A stretch of 6,785 bases of DNA from an uncultured Oscillospiraceae bacterium (lineage in GTDB: Bacteria; Bacillota; Clostridia; Oscillospirales; Acutalibacteraceae), in the NCBI GenBank assembly GCA_900555805.1, contig USMJ01000064.1, positions 1-6,785 of the forward strand. Direction: 5' to 3'. A program made the translations under genes and the position numbers. The notes below the pieces were generated by a model that was not told the DNA's origin, searched no databases, and saw nothing but the letters and a program-made list of their open reading frames with translations. This document shows, piece after piece, positions 5,320 to 6,785 of the stretch (position 1 is its first letter; each line of letters starts with the position of its first letter).

Positions 5320-6716
5320 GAATTTTCAACACACTGACAAGAAAAAAAGAGGAGCTTATCCCGATCGAACCCGGCAAATTCAAGATCTACGCCTGCGGTC
5401 CGACAGTCTATAACTTCATCCATATCGGAAACGCAAGACCGCTTTGCGTGTTTGATGTTCTTCGCCGCTATCTCGAATACAGGGGCAACGAAGTCAGATT
5501 TGTCCAGAATTTCACGGATATCGACGACAAGATCATCCGCAGAGCCAACGAAGAGGGCTTGACTTTCTCGGAGATATCGGAGAAGTATATCAAGGAATTC
5601 TGGGTCGACGCCAAGGGCATGAACGTCCGTGAAGCGACCGTTCACCCGAAAGCGACCGAAAACATTGATGAGATTATAAACATTGTCTCGACGCTCATCG
5701 AAAAAGGCTACGCCTACGCTGTTGACGGAGACGTATATTTCTCAACAAAGAAGTTCAAAGACTACGGCAAACTGTCTCATCAGCCGCTCGAAGACCTCGA
5801 AGCCGGCGCAAGAATCAACATCGGCGAGAAAAAGAAAGAGCCGATGGACTTCGCTCTCTGGAAAGCTGCCAAGCCCGGCGAGCCCTACTGGGAGTCACCG
5901 TGGGGTCACGGCAGACCCGGCTGGCATATAGAATGCTCCGCCATGGTACGCAGATACCTCGGCGAAACAATTGACATTCACTGCGGCGGTCAGGATCTGA
6001 TATTCCCCCACCACGAAAACGAGATAGCTCAGAGCGAGTGCTGCAACGGCGCAGAGTTTTCACACTACTGGATGCATAACGGCTTCATCACTGTCGACAA
6101 CGAGAAAATGTCAAAGTCGCTCGGAAACTTCTTTACCGTTCGCGACGTAGCGGAGAAATACGGCTATGAGCCTATTCGCTATCTGATGATATCCTGCCAG
6201 TACAGAAGCCCGATAAACTATAGCTTCGACGCCATTGAACAATGCAAGGCATCACTGACAAGACTTTACACCTGCCGCGACAATCTCGACTTTGCGCTCA
6301 AAAACGCAAAGGACGAAGCGGACGGAGACGACGCAGAGATAACAGCGATCATCGACGCGAAGAGAGACAAATTCATCGCCGCCATGGATGACGACCTCAA
6401 CACGGGCGAAGCTCTCGGCGCGCTGTTCGAGCTTGTCAAGGAAATCAACACAAAAATCATTGACAGCGTAAGATCAAAGGCAGTTGTCGAACACGCTATA
6501 AAAGTATTCGACGATCTGACGGGCGTTCTCGGACTTCTCTATGAGCGCAAAGAAGAAAATAGCCTTGACGAAAAGGTTGAAGAAATGATCAGCGCAAGAA
6601 ACGAAGCAAGAAAGAACAAGAACTGGGCGGAAGCGGACAGAATCCGCGACGAGCTTAAAGCTCAGGGCATTGTTCTTGAGGACACACCGCAGGGCGTCAA
6701 GTGGCATCTTGCGTAA
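5316..6716 (+). CDS. cysS: Cysteinyl-tRNA synthetase
   Basis: This class I aminoacyl-tRNA synthetase charges tRNA-Cys with cysteine in the cytoplasm. It has 466 residues, the usual bacterial length. The catalytic Rossmann domain carries the HIGH-type motif HIGN (36-39, in YNFIHIGNARP) and KMSKS (264-268). The four zinc ligands that select cysteine are in place: C27 (YACGPTVY), C207 (HIECSAM), H232 and E236 (FPHHENE). The helical C-terminal half contains the DALR-type domain, including the MDDDLNTGEALG segment (357-368), and ends VKWHLA after a Lys/Arg-rich tRNA-binding tail region (about 425-450). The start ATG overlaps the cysE stop by ATGA and has a strong AAGGAGGA (5302-5309) six bases upstream, so it can be translated on its own as well as by coupling. 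Co-transcribed with cysE under the cysteine T-box. No terminator is seen in the remaining 69 bases. Confidence 0.98.
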   Translation: MRIFNTLTRKKEELIPIEPGKFKIYACGPTVYNFIHIGNARPLCVFDVLRRYLEYRGNEVRFVQNFTDIDDKIIRRANEEGLTFSEISEKYIKEFWVDAKGMNVREATVHPKATENIDEIINIVSTLIEKGYAYAVDGDVYFSTKKFKDYGKLSHQPLEDLEAGARINIGEKKKEPMDFALWKAAKPGEPYWESPWGHGRPGWHIECSAMVRRYLGETIDIHCGGQDLIFPHHENEIAQSECCNGAEFSHYWMHNGFITVDNEKMSKSLGNFFTVRDVAEKYGYEPIRYLMISCQYRSPINYSFDAIEQCKASLTRLYTCRDNLDFALKNAKDEADGDDAEITAIIDAKRDKFIAAMDDDLNTGEALGALFELVKEINTKIIDSVRSKAVVEHAIKVFDDLTGVLGLLYERKEENSLDEKVEEMISARNEARKNKNWAEADRIRDELKAQGIVLEDTPQGVKWHLA

Positions 6717-6751
6717 AGATTTGTAAATTTAATTTGACGGTTAGTTTTTCA

Positions 6752-6785
6752 GGCTCTATGTCAATAGTTGGGGTAAGAAAAGTTA
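6752..6785. mobile_element. Possible left end of an ISL3-like insertion sequence, cut by the window
   Basis: Downstream of cysS the sequence GGCTCTATGTCAATAGTTGG (6752-6771), followed by GGTAAG, resembles from memory the terminal inverted repeats of ISL3-family elements, which begin GGCTCT or GGGTCT followed by a GTCAA-like segment. Only 34 bases are available, no transposase or opposite end is in view, and no target duplication can be checked. This is a recollection-based resemblance and is held at low confidence. Confidence 0.25.

Overview
The window looks like chromosomal DNA of an anaerobic Bacillota, most likely class Clostridia. The support is: strong GGAGG ribosome binding sites, SigA-type promoters with 17-base spacers and TATAAT boxes, a classic T-box leader with a full set of motifs, a RecX-RecA pair, the zinc-ribbon form of ribosomal protein L28, and a short Firmicutes-type serine acetyltransferase. 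The family-level assignment (perhaps Oscillospirales) is a guess from coding style. No phage or plasmid genes are present. The only hint of a mobile element is a possible insertion-sequence end in the last 35 bases.

Layout. Positions 1-250 hold no gene I can support but contain five inverted repeats, including the likely rpmB terminator and a terminator-like hairpin that may end a gene left of the window. rpmB runs leftward (440-252). A divergent 240-base intergenic region then carries the rpmB promoter and the recA promoter, with a near-consensus LexA site just downstream of the recA promoter. recA (681-1808) and recX (1808-2431) overlap by one base. A possible 34-residue ORF (2428-2532) overlaps recX by ATGA. 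From 2533 to 3020 there is no convincing gene: the stretch contains a long hairpin, three tandem 70-bp repeat units in strict register (2721-2930), and the promoter of rimO. rimO (3021-4358) encodes the S12 methylthiotransferase. A promoter and a roughly 250-base cysteine-specific T-box leader follow, then serine acetyltransferase (4678-5319) and cysteinyl-tRNA synthetase (5316-6716), which overlap by ATGA.

How the genes work together. recA and recX form a repair unit: the recombinase and its modulator are co-transcribed and probably under SOS control. cysE and cysS form a cysteine unit: uncharged tRNA-Cys is sensed by the T-box (UGC specifier, UGGA acceptor-binding bulge), which would raise both cysteine precursor synthesis and tRNA charging. 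rpmB and rimO both serve the ribosome but are separate transcription units.

I see no obviously new multi-gene system. The least explained items are the 70-bp tandem array between recX and rimO, the small ORF coupled to recX, the inverted repeat laid over the rimO promoter, and the possible insertion-sequence end at the right edge.
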